NCBI GenBank assembly: GCA_024691145.1
Contig: JAILNW010000086.1
Location: 1 to 6,024 of the forward strand
DNA from: Lachnospiraceae bacterium
GTDB lineage: Bacteria; Bacillota; Clostridia; Lachnospirales; Lachnospiraceae
DNA: 6,024 nucleotides
Reading direction: 5' to 3'
Shown here: piece by piece, positions 1 to 5,197 of the stretch
Layout of the letters: the number at the start of each line of letters is the position of its first letter
Numbering within the stretch: the first letter of the stretch is position 1
Translations under genes and position numbers: made by a program
Notes under the pieces: model-generated
Database searches by the model: none
The model's input: only the letters and a program-made list of their open reading frames with translations
Told to the model about the DNA's origin: nothing

Positions 1-1
1 T

Positions 2-507
2 GTGTGCGCCAAGCATGGCACTAGTCTAGTTGGTGAAAGTCCAACCACGGGTATTTACCGCCAAGTGTAGTGAACCACAAGCTGGTATCAGTAATGATAT
101 AGGTGGAGGAAGTGGTGTAGCAAAACTCTTGAGCCTACGAACAGAAACTTGATAAGGCGATTAGGTGGGTAAGGTTGCACATCAAATCGAAGCCCTAAAG
201 GTAAACGTATACCGAAGTTGTAAATCAAGAGGTTGTGGAGTGAAAGATTAGTGTCTTACCTTGGGAGACCCTACTCACATACTTTATAGTATGGTCGAAA
301 AAGGTTTAGAGAGGGAGTCAGATGAGGTCATAGTAGGCATATGCTGAAGGACTGAAACGGTTTATTGTACAAATCGTTATTAAGAAAATGGTACATTTAT
401 TAGAAATCGAATGGATAAAAAGGATAGGAACGTAACCGAAAGATATTATCTATATTCAGAGGAATACTAGTGTACAAATTTTATAATGAAAAGAGGAGTA
501 ACAACAA
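2..507 (+). ncRNA. Group II intron ribozyme 5' part (domains I-III, start of IV)
   Basis: This stretch has no gene of its own and is read as the 5' catalytic RNA. Visible pieces include the GTGCGCC start with a small GCC/GGC helix (8-18), a GTTGG/CCAAC hairpin (about 39-55), and a purine-rich AAGCCCTAAAG segment near 189. Similar segments recur in related bacterial introns, but that is from memory. I did not fold the whole domain, and the exon-binding loops EBS1 and EBS2 were not assigned because their partner sites upstream are missing. Confidence 0.8.
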
Positions 508-1800
508 ATGGATTTAATTGACGTGATTACATCTAAAAACAATCTAAATGCAGCTTATCTAAAGGTTGTTTCTAATAAAGGTGCGGGCGGTATTGATGAT
601 ATGACAGTTGATGAGTTAGGTAAATATATTAAAGAGCATAAAGACGAAATTGTAAATTCTTTGAGAAACAGAACCTATATGCCTCAGCCAGTCAGGAGAG
701 TGTATATACCGAAAAGCAATGGAAAGAAAAGACCATTAGGAATACCAACTGTTTTAGACAGAACTATACAACAAGCTATTGCACAGCCTATATCTGAGAT
801 TTATGAAAATGTGTTTAGTGAGTATAGTTATGGTTTCAGAATAAATCGTAGTTGCCATGATGCTATTGAACAAGCCCTGATATATCTCAATCAAGGATAT
901 GAATGGGTAGTTGATATAGATATTGAACAGTTTTTCGATAAGGTTAATCACGATAAATTAATCCAAATTCTTAGGGAACAAGTAAACGATAGCACTACTC
1001 TTAATCTGATACGTAAATATCTGAGGGCTGGAGTAATGGAGAAAGGATTAGTCAAAGCAACTAAAACAGGGGTTCCGCAAGGAGGACCATTATCTGTAAT
1101 ACTATCTAATATATACTTGGATAAATTAGATAAGGAACTTGAGAGAAGAAATCTTCGTTTTACTAGGTATGCTGATGATGTAATGATATTTGTTAAAAGT
1201 GAAAAAGCGGCTAACAGAGTTATGAATTCTATTTCTAGTTGGTTGGAAAAGAAATTATTCTTGAAAGTAAATGCCTCTAAAACTAAGGCTGTCAGACCTA
1301 CAAGAAGTAAGTATCTTGGATTTACTTTTCTTTATAATGGCGGATATTGGAAGGTCAAGCCAACAAATGAGAAAAAGAAGTCTCTTAAAGACAAACTGAG
1401 AAAATGCCTTAAAAGAAATGAAGCAATGGCTAGACCACTTGCTGTTACTATCAAGAGAGTAAATGAGATATTAAGAGGTTGGATTAATTATTTTAGAATA
1501 GGCATGATGAAAACTTTTATGGTTGAAATTGGAGAATGGATTAGACATAAGATTAGAGTTATACTTCTAAAACAATGGAAAACCCCTAAAATGATTTACA
1601 GAAACCTTATGTATTTAAATAATAAAAATAATAATGGTTTCACTCATGAAGATATTTTCAAGGTAGCTAATTCTCGTTTAGGTTGGTATAAAAGAAGTGC
1701 TATGAATGTAATTAACTTTGTTATCAGTGCAGATTTACTTGAAAATAAAATAAAGGACGGAGCGGGTTTGCTCAATCCTTTATCATATTATTTAAGATAA
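508..1800 (+). CDS. ltrA: Group II intron reverse transcriptase/maturase
   Basis: This is the intron-encoded protein. It stabilises the ribozyme fold for splicing and copies intron RNA into DNA at new targets. Residues 1-60 form the RT-0-like N-terminal extension, with SNKGAGGIDDMT at 22-33. The RT fingers and palm follow: YGFR (108-111), DIDIEQFFD with a catalytic Asp near 138, PQGGPLSVILSN (190-201), and the active-site YADD (221-224). The thumb/maturase X domain runs to about 350 and includes GWINYF (324-329). The 430-residue length and an end at LNPLSYYLR leave no room for a C-terminal HNH endonuclease domain, so it would be an En-minus type that uses other primers. The start is set by GAGGAG at 493-498, nine nt before ATG. 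The frame is intact with no missing catalytic residue. The name ltrA is used generically. Confidence 0.96.
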   Translation: MDLIDVITSKNNLNAAYLKVVSNKGAGGIDDMTVDELGKYIKEHKDEIVNSLRNRTYMPQPVRRVYIPKSNGKKRPLGIPTVLDRTIQQAIAQPISEIYENVFSEYSYGFRINRSCHDAIEQALIYLNQGYEWVVDIDIEQFFDKVNHDKLIQILREQVNDSTTLNLIRKYLRAGVMEKGLVKATKTGVPQGGPLSVILSNIYLDKLDKELERRNLRFTRYADDVMIFVKSEKAANRVMNSISSWLEKKLFLKVNASKTKAVRPTRSKYLGFTFLYNGGYWKVKPTNEKKKSLKDKLRKCLKRNEAMARPLAVTIKRVNEILRGWINYFRIGMMKTFMVEIGEWIRHKIRVILLKQWKTPKMIYRNLMYLNNKNNNGFTHEDIFKVANSRLGWYKRSAMNVINFVISADLLENKIKDGAGLLNPLSYYLR

Positions 1801-1819
1801 GTTGTAATAATAAACTGTA

Positions 1820-1892
1820 GAGCCGTATACGAGACCCGTACGTACGGTTCAATGAGAGGGAAATAACATTTACTGTTATTTCTCTACTCTAT
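1820..1892 (+). ncRNA. Group II intron domains V and VI with branch point
   Basis: Domain V pairs GAGCCGTA (1820-1827) with TACGGTTC (1843-1850). It contains the catalytic AGC triad (1821-1823), a two-nucleotide bulge CG (1841-1842), and a distal helix TACG/CGTA closed by a five-nucleotide loop, AGACC. Domain VI pairs GAG (1854-1856) with CTC (1887-1889), then 12 more base pairs (1857-1868 with 1874-1885) around loop TTTAC. A1886 is left unpaired as the lariat branch adenosine. The 31-nt domain V is shorter than the common 34-nt form. Confidence 0.92.
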
Positions 1893-1908
1893 TATATTTA
1901 CATTAAAT

Positions 1909-3132
1909 CTACATAAATGCCTTATGGAATACTTTCTTTCCTTTACGAATCTTTATACCTGCTTTAAGCATATCTTCTGTAACTTTGTAGTTAACATCAC
2001 TTATTTTTTCGCCATCTATAGAGACACCGCCCTGAGTGATAAGACGTCTTGATTCACTCTTAGTAGGGCTTAACTTACATACAGCCATAAGATCCATAAT
2101 ACCGATAGCTCCATCTGTTAAAGCATCAGCAGGAACTTCTGTTGAAGGCATATTGGAATCATCGCTTCCGTCTGAGAATAATGCTTTAGAAGCAGTTCTT
2201 GCCTTCTCAGCCTCTTCCTTGCCATGAACAAGAGCTGTTAATTCATAAGCAAGGATATCCTTGGCTTTGTTAAGCTCTGCGCCTTCCCAGGAATCCATAG
2301 CATCAATTTCTTCAAGAGGAAGGAATGTAAGCATACGGATACACTTAAGAACATCAGCATCTGAAACATTACGCCAGTACTGGTAGAATTCGAAAGGTGA
2401 TGTCTTCTTAGGATCAAGCCATACAGCACCCTTTGCTGTTTTACCCATTTTCTTGCCTTCACTGTTAAGAAGAAGAGTGATAGTCATGGCATAAGCATCT
2501 TTTCCTAACTTACGGCGGATAAGCTCAGTTCCTCCAAGCATGTTAGACCACTGGTCATCTCCACCAAACTGCATGTTACATCCGTAATTCTTGTATAAAT
2601 GATAGAAGTCGTAAGACTGCATTATCATATAGTTAAATTCAAGGAATGAAAGTCCCTTTTCCATTCTCTGCTTGTAACACTCTGCTCTAAGCATGTTGTT
2701 AACTGAAAAATGAGGTCCGATTTCACGAAGAACTTCAATATAGTTGAGATTAAGAAGCCAGTCAGCATTATTAACCATAATAGCCTTTCCCTCTCCAAAC
2801 TCAATAAACTTCTCCATCTGTTCTTTGAAACAGTCACAATTATGCTGAATCATCTCAGGTGTCATCATAGTACGAAGATCAGAACGTCCAGATGGATCAC
2901 CTATATATCCTGTACCACCACCGATAAGTACAACAGGCTTGTTACCAGCCATCTGAAGTCTCTTCATAAGGCAAAGTGCCATAAAATGACCTACATGTAA
3001 AGAATCAGCAGTAGGATCAAAGCCAATATAAAATGTCGCTTTACCCTCGTTAATAAGATTCTTGATTTCTTCTTCATCAGTAACCTGTGCAATAAGACCA
3101 CGGGCAACTAATTCATCATAAATTTTCATCAT
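1909..3132 (-). CDS. tyrS: Tyrosyl-tRNA synthetase (TyrRS, class I)
   Basis: This cytoplasmic enzyme activates tyrosine with ATP and charges tRNA-Tyr. The Rossmann catalytic domain carries the HIGH-type motif HVGH (46-49) and the KMSKS-type motif KMGKT (228-232). Tyrosine-pocket residues can be placed by analogy with Bacillus TyrRS: Tyr35, Asp79 in IGDPSG, Tyr168, Gln172, Asp175, and Gln194 in GGDDQW (190-195). The C-terminal 60 or so residues (about 345-407) form the S4-like tRNA-binding domain. At 407 residues it is close to the usual length of about 420. Two adjacent ATG codons can start it; GGAG lies 6 nt before the first and 9 nt before the second, so the start is uncertain by one residue. 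A T-box leader controls it. No terminator is visible between its TAG stop and the antisense group II intron. Confidence 0.98.
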   Translation of the reverse strand: MMKIYDELVARGLIAQVTDEEEIKNLINEGKATFYIGFDPTADSLHVGHFMALCLMKRLQMAGNKPVVLIGGGTGYIGDPSGRSDLRTMMTPEMIQHNCDCFKEQMEKFIEFGEGKAIMVNNADWLLNLNYIEVLREIGPHFSVNNMLRAECYKQRMEKGLSFLEFNYMIMQSYDFYHLYKNYGCNMQFGGDDQWSNMLGGTELIRRKLGKDAYAMTITLLLNSEGKKMGKTAKGAVWLDPKKTSPFEFYQYWRNVSDADVLKCIRMLTFLPLEEIDAMDSWEGAELNKAKDILAYELTALVHGKEEAEKARTASKALFSDGSDDSNMPSTEVPADALTDGAIGIMDLMAVCKLSPTKSESRRLITQGGVSIDGEKISDVNYKVTEDMLKAGIKIRKGKKVFHKAFM

Positions 3133-3146
3133 TTATATCTCCTTTC
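3133..3146 (-). promoter_or_regulatory. tyrS ribosome-binding site
   Basis: The minus strand reads GAAAGGAGATATAA directly before ATGATG. The GGAG core is 6 nt from the first ATG and 9 nt from the second. Both spacings are workable, so the site does not decide between the two starts. It lies downstream of the T-box terminator and is made only when termination is prevented. Confidence 0.9.
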
Positions 3147-3160
3147 ACATTAGATAATAA

Positions 3161-3195
3161 TAAAAGAACCCTCTGTAATATAATATTACAGAGGG
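3161..3195 (-). terminator. T-box regulated intrinsic terminator of tyrS leader
   Basis: Read on the minus strand, CCCTCTGTAAT pairs with ATTACAGAGGG (3169-3179 with 3185-3195), an 11-bp stem, or 12 bp with a 3-nt loop. TTCTTTTA follows. It sits between the T-box motif and the tyrS ribosome-binding site, so it acts as the regulated attenuator and not as a gene-end terminator. Confidence 0.95.
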
Positions 3196-3442
3196 CATAA
3201 TATGCGGTACCACCTCAAAAACTGATATTTCTCACAAAATATCACTCAGTAAGTAGACTATCATCTACTCTGTGCTGTATCGGGCACACCCGGTAATCCC
3301 TACTTACTTAATGTGTTCAGGACACTGCTCAAAGATGTATTCATATAACTGTTATATATCCTCACACCAGCCGGATACTCTCTGTAATAACTCTGGTTAT
3401 ACTACTAATTCTTATCATCGCTTTATCAAATATAAAGATAAC
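3161..3442 (-). promoter_or_regulatory. T-box riboswitch, tyrosine-specific (UAC specifier)
   Basis: This leader RNA senses uncharged tRNA-Tyr and lets transcription continue into tyrS. On the minus strand, Stem I carries an AGTA box, AGAGAG and GGCTGGTG, followed by GAATACATCTTTGAG. There the specifier codon is UAC (complement of 3337-3339), which pairs with the tRNA-Tyr anticodon. A CCGGGTGTGCCCG hairpin and a 9-bp AGTAAGTAG/CTACTTACT helix mark the Stem II region. An 8-bp hairpin (3223-3244) is Stem III. The conserved T-box AGGTGGTACCGC (complement of 3204-3215) forms the antiterminator bulge; its UGGU would pair with an acceptor end ACCA, fitting discriminator A. The antiterminator pairs GAGG with CCTC and GCATA with TATGC, and the CCTC belongs to the terminator stem, so the two structures exclude each other. 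Confidence 0.97.
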
Positions 3443-3448
3443 ATTTTT

Positions 3449-3477
3449 ATTATACATCATTATTTGAAAAAAGTAAA
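3449..3477 (-). promoter_or_regulatory. tyrS leader promoter
   Basis: On the minus strand, TTTACT (complement of 3472-3477) and a perfect TATAAT (complement of 3449-3454) are separated by 17 nt, a typical sigma-A arrangement. Transcription would start near 3442, just before the T-box Stem I. The upstream DNA is very A/T-rich. Confidence 0.85.
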
Positions 3478-3523
3478 GAAAAATTATAAAATAAAATTTT
3501 TTGAAAATTTTTAAAAAAAGTTG

Positions 3524-3552
3524 TTGACTTTTTGGCTTTCGTATAATATAAT
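3524..3552 (+). promoter_or_regulatory. tRNA operon promoter P1
   Basis: TTGACT (3524-3529), a 17-nt spacer and TATAAT (3547-3552) form a near-consensus sigma-A promoter, with a predicted start near 3559. A-rich DNA just upstream (3478-3520) could act as an UP element. It points toward the tRNA genes and diverges from the tyrS promoter, with 46 bp between the two -35 boxes. Confidence 0.85.
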
Positions 3553-3646
3553 AATTCTTGCGTTGAGGAATTCAAGTAATAAAACTTAAACATGATTGTT
3601 TCACAGTTGGTTCTGAATGAAAAATCAAAAATAAGTAAAAAAGTAC

Positions 3647-3675
3647 TTGACAACAACAAACAAGTATGATATAAT
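3647..3675 (+). promoter_or_regulatory. tRNA operon promoter P2 (perfect consensus)
   Basis: TTGACA (3647-3652), exactly 17 nt, then TATAAT (3670-3675): a full-consensus sigma-A promoter with a start near 3682, about 114 nt before tRNA-Pro. It is expected to be very strong, as is usual for stable-RNA operons. A perfect 7-bp inverted repeat is centred on its -10 box (see separate entry). Confidence 0.92.
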
Positions 3676-3680
3676 ACTTG
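3661..3680. repeat. Inverted repeat over the P2 -10 box
   Basis: CAAGTAT (3661-3667) and ATACTTG (3674-3680) are perfect inverted arms around GATATA, overlapping the -10 hexamer of P2. It has the size and position of an operator, but no known regulator site is recognised and AT-rich promoters make such repeats by chance. Confidence 0.5.
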
Positions 3681-3707
3681 ATGTACGTTAGTTCTTGAGA
3701 GATGAAG

Positions 3708-3772
3708 GTAAAAGCTCAACACTTTTGAAATTGACGGCATAACGACAACTTTATAGTGTTTGTAGCTTATAC
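3708..3772 (+). other. Long imperfect hairpin in the tRNA operon leader
   Basis: The RNA from P1 or P2 can form a rod. GTA (3708-3710) pairs with TAC (3770-3772), AAGCT (3712-3716) with AGCTT (3764-3768), C3717 with G3762, and AACACT (3718-3723) with AGTGTT (3755-3760). Inside, TGAA (3726-3729) pairs with TTTA (3750-3753) including one G-U, TTG (3731-3733) with CAA (3746-3748), and CG (3735-3736) with CG (3743-3744), around loop GCATAA. That is about 24 pairs in 65 nt with small bulges. It ends 23 nt before tRNA-Pro and has no U-tract, so it is not a terminator. A leader-processing site is possible. The pairing was done by eye. Confidence 0.5.
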
Positions 3773-3795
3773 GTTTAAATTTTAATAACGATTAG

Positions 3796-3870
3796 CGGGG
3801 TGTGGCTCAGCTTGGCTAGAGCGTCTGATTTGGGATCAGAAGGTCGCAGGTTCGAATCCTGTCACCCCGA
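3796..3870 (+). tRNA. tRNA-Pro (UGG)
   Basis: Acceptor CGGGGTG pairs with CACCCCG, with discriminator A at 3870. The anticodon stem TCTGA/TCAGA encloses loop TTTGGGA, giving anticodon TGG, which reads CCA-type proline codons. The T-loop TTCGAAT is intact. It is the first gene of the six-tRNA operon; CCA is not encoded. Confidence 0.97.
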
Positions 3871-3876
3871 CTTCAT

Positions 3877-3947
3877 GCGGGTGTAGTTCAATGGTAGAAC
3901 ACTAGCCTTCCAAGCTAGATACGTGGGTTCGATTCCCATCACCCGCT
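3877..3947 (+). tRNA. tRNA-Gly (UCC)
   Basis: Acceptor GCGGGTG pairs with CACCCGC, with discriminator T. The anticodon stem CTAGC/GCTAG encloses CTTCCAA, giving TCC, which reads GGA-type glycine codons. It lies six nt after tRNA-Pro, and CCA is not encoded. Confidence 0.97.
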
Positions 3948-3952
3948 TGCGT

Positions 3953-3975
3953 TGAGCTATAATATAAATAGCTTA
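3953..3975 (+). other. Hairpin in the tRNA-Gly to tRNA-Arg spacer
   Basis: AGCTAT (3955-3960) pairs with ATAGCT (3968-3973) around AATATAA, extended by one G-U and one U-A pair. There is no U-run after it, so it is not a terminator. It may separate the two tRNAs for processing. The 35-nt spacer is the longest in the array. Confidence 0.4.
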
Positions 3976-3982
3976 CACATGT

Positions 3983-4056
<74 letters not shown>

Positions 4057-4077
4057 TTCCTTGCTGGAGGATAATGT

Positions 4078-4152
4078 GGTGGGTATAGCGCAGTTGGTTA
4101 GCGCGCCAGATTGTGGCTCTGGAGGCCAAGGGTTCGAATCCCTTTATCCACC
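4078..4152 (+). tRNA. tRNA-His (GUG)
   Basis: Acceptor GTGGGTA (4079-4085) pairs with TATCCAC (4145-4151). The extra 5' G at 4078 faces C73 at 4152, the histidine identity pair, and is encoded in the DNA. The anticodon stem CCAGA/TCTGG encloses TTGTGGC, giving GTG. CCA is not encoded. Confidence 0.97.
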
Positions 4153-4164
4153 TTAATGTGATAA

Positions 4165-4236
4165 TGGGTTATCGCCAAGCGGTAAGGCACAGGACTTTGA
4201 CTCCTGCAGACGCTGGTTCGAATCCAGCTAGCCCAG
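4165..4236 (+). tRNA. tRNA-Gln (UUG)
   Basis: Acceptor TGGGTTA pairs with TAGCCCA (one U-G), with discriminator G. The anticodon stem CAGGA/TCCTG encloses CTTTGAC, giving TTG, which reads CAA glutamine codons. The TGGGxTATCGCCAAGC start is typical of bacterial tRNA-Gln. CCA is not encoded. Confidence 0.97.
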
Positions 4237-4251
4237 TTTAATTTAATATAT

Positions 4252-4324
4252 GGGATATTAGCTCAGTCGGTAGAGCACTTGACTTTTAATCAAGTTGTCC
4301 GGGGTTCGAATCCCCGATGTCTCA
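4252..4324 (+). tRNA. tRNA-Lys (UUU)
   Basis: Acceptor GGGATAT pairs with ATGTCTC (two G-U pairs), with discriminator A. The anticodon stem CTTGA/TCAAG encloses CTTTTAA, giving TTT, which reads AAA lysine codons. It is the last gene of the array, three nt before the terminator stem. CCA is not encoded. Confidence 0.96.
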
Positions 4325-4327
4325 TTT

Positions 4328-4360
4328 AAATAGGACTTGATTTAAGTCCTATTTTTATTT
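4328..4360 (+). terminator. Intrinsic terminator of the tRNA operon
   Basis: AAATAGGACTT (4328-4338) pairs perfectly with AAGTCCTATTT (4344-4354) around GATTT, followed by a T-rich tail ending TTATTT. It ends the six-tRNA transcript and separates it from ylmH. Confidence 0.95.
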
Positions 4361-4432
4361 GAAAATAAAAAATGCTTCGCGTAAATTGCACTGGGGCAGT
4401 TATAAGTATTTTGTTTAATAGGATTTAATGAT

Positions 4433-5182
4433 ATGGAAAATGATGATATTATAAAATATTATATTGATTGTGCAAATAAAGCATATAATAGTAATCAATA
4501 TGTCTTTACTAATTTTCTGGGAATGGGAGATATAGATATACTTTTGCAGAACAAGGATAAACTCTCATTTGCGGGATTTCAATTGTATGGTGGCTATGAG
4601 GGCGCAGAAAGATGTGTTGCGAGATTTGGAGATGCCGAGTCATTTGGATATGAGATGGAATTTCCAGTCACATGTCTTTTAATAAAACCTCTTATGGACA
4701 AGTTTTCAGATAATCTTAATCATAGAGATTACCTTGGGGCATTAATTAACCTTGGAATTAAAAGGGAAGTATTAGGGGATATTGTAATAAAAGATAAAAG
4801 TGCTTATGTATTCTGTCTTGAACGAATGGCTGATTTTATTATGGAAAATCTGACAAGAGTCAAGCATACAAGCATTATGATAAATAAAGAACATGGAGAG
4901 ATAACAGATGCTGTTAATATAGAAGATATAAAAATTATGGCAGCATCTAAAAGATGTGATATAATAGTAAGTAAGGTGTATAATATCTCACGAAATAGCT
5001 GTAATGAATTATTCAGATCCAGGAAGATATTTGTTAATGGACGTATAATGGAGAATAACAGTTATATGCTTAATGATCAGGACACAGTATCTGTAAGAGG
5101 ATATGGAAAGTTCATATATAAGGGGTCTGATTATATAAGCAAAAAAGGTAAAATGTGTATAATAATCGGTATTTTTAGATAG
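4433..5182 (+). CDS. ylmH: YlmH-family S4-domain RNA-binding protein
   Basis: YlmH proteins are S4-domain RNA-binding proteins. They have been linked to cell division because the gene usually sits with sepF and divIVA, and more recently to ribosome quality control on stalled 50S subunits, like RqcP. The 249 residues match the family length of about 257. The N-terminal domain includes GFQLYGGYEGAERCVARFG (48-66). The family signature LNHRDYLGALINLGIKREVL spans 95-114. The S4 RNA-binding fold is at about 176-235 (RCDIIVSKV, SRKIFVNGRIM). The basic KKGK tail segment (237-240) is also as in the family. The start ATG has only a weak AGGA 9 nt upstream, and no convincing promoter is seen in 4361-4432. 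The following gene begins 16 nt after its stop, probably in the same operon. No sepF or ylmG is visible upstream, where the tRNA operon lies instead. Confidence 0.93.
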   Translation: MENDDIIKYYIDCANKAYNSNQYVFTNFLGMGDIDILLQNKDKLSFAGFQLYGGYEGAERCVARFGDAESFGYEMEFPVTCLLIKPLMDKFSDNLNHRDYLGALINLGIKREVLGDIVIKDKSAYVFCLERMADFIMENLTRVKHTSIMINKEHGEITDAVNIEDIKIMAASKRCDIIVSKVYNISRNSCNELFRSRKIFVNGRIMENNSYMLNDQDTVSVRGYGKFIYKGSDYISKKGKMCIIIGIFR

Positions 5183-5184
5183 TT

Positions 5185-5190
5185 AGGAGG
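5185..5190 (+). promoter_or_regulatory. Strong RBS selecting a TTG start
   Basis: A perfect AGGAGG lies 7 nt before TTG at 5198. It supports TTG as the start over the in-frame ATG at 5234, which has only a weak AAAGAG-type purine stretch before it. Confidence 0.88.
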
Positions 5191-5197
5191 GATTAAC

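Larger units (their letters stand above)
2..1892 (+). mobile_element. Group II intron, apparently complete, with ORF in domain IV
   Basis: This is a self-splicing, retrotransposing ribozyme intron. The 5' end shows a GTGYG start, either GTGTG at 2 or GTGCGCC at 4; the latter matches the start of the Lactococcus Ll.LtrB intron as I remember it. About 500 nt of structured non-coding RNA (domains I-III and the start of IV) precede the maturase ORF at 508-1800. A domain V hairpin (1820-1850) and a domain VI hairpin with a bulged adenosine (A1886) follow it. The 3' boundary is placed after AT at 1891-1892, which puts the branch A seven nucleotides from the end and fits the usual AY terminus. All parts look intact, so it may be mobile. 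The 5' exon and its intron-binding sites lie outside the window, so target recognition cannot be read. The structural class is not settled. The insertion lies antisense to tyrS, just beyond its stop codon. Confidence 0.93.

Noticed and set aside
482..487. TATAAT just before the maturase RBS as a private promoter
   Set aside because: The DNA 17 nt upstream reads GAGGAA, which is no -35 box, and the hexamer is too close to the ribosome-binding site to be convincing.
2036..3000. Plus- and minus-strand small frames inside the tyrS gene (for example 2036-2227, 2238-2462, 2625-2837, 2710-3000)
   Set aside because: They are other-frame readings of a conserved synthetase gene, with no ribosome-binding sites and no recognisable products.
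3272..3740. Frames in the T-box leader and divergent control region (3272-3514 plus, 3450-3740 minus)
   Set aside because: They overlap the T-box RNA and promoters, have unusual composition, and lack ribosome-binding sites.
3731..3757. Third tRNA promoter: TTGACG (3731-3736) with TATAGT (3752-3757)
   Set aside because: The spacer is only 15 nt and both hexamers are imperfect. The bases are also used by the leader hairpin, and two much better promoters lie upstream.
3958..3963. Internal promoter in the tRNA-Gly/Arg spacer (TATAAT)
   Set aside because: No -35-like hexamer lies at a suitable distance; the position falls within the tRNA-Gly 3' half. The bases are better explained by the small hairpin.
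4352..4373. ATTTTTATTT...AATAAAAAAT as a second terminator after the tRNA operon
   Set aside because: It is an A/T-only stem with a very short loop and one unpaired A, overlapping the tail of the good terminator. It would be too weak by itself, though it might help the upstream one.
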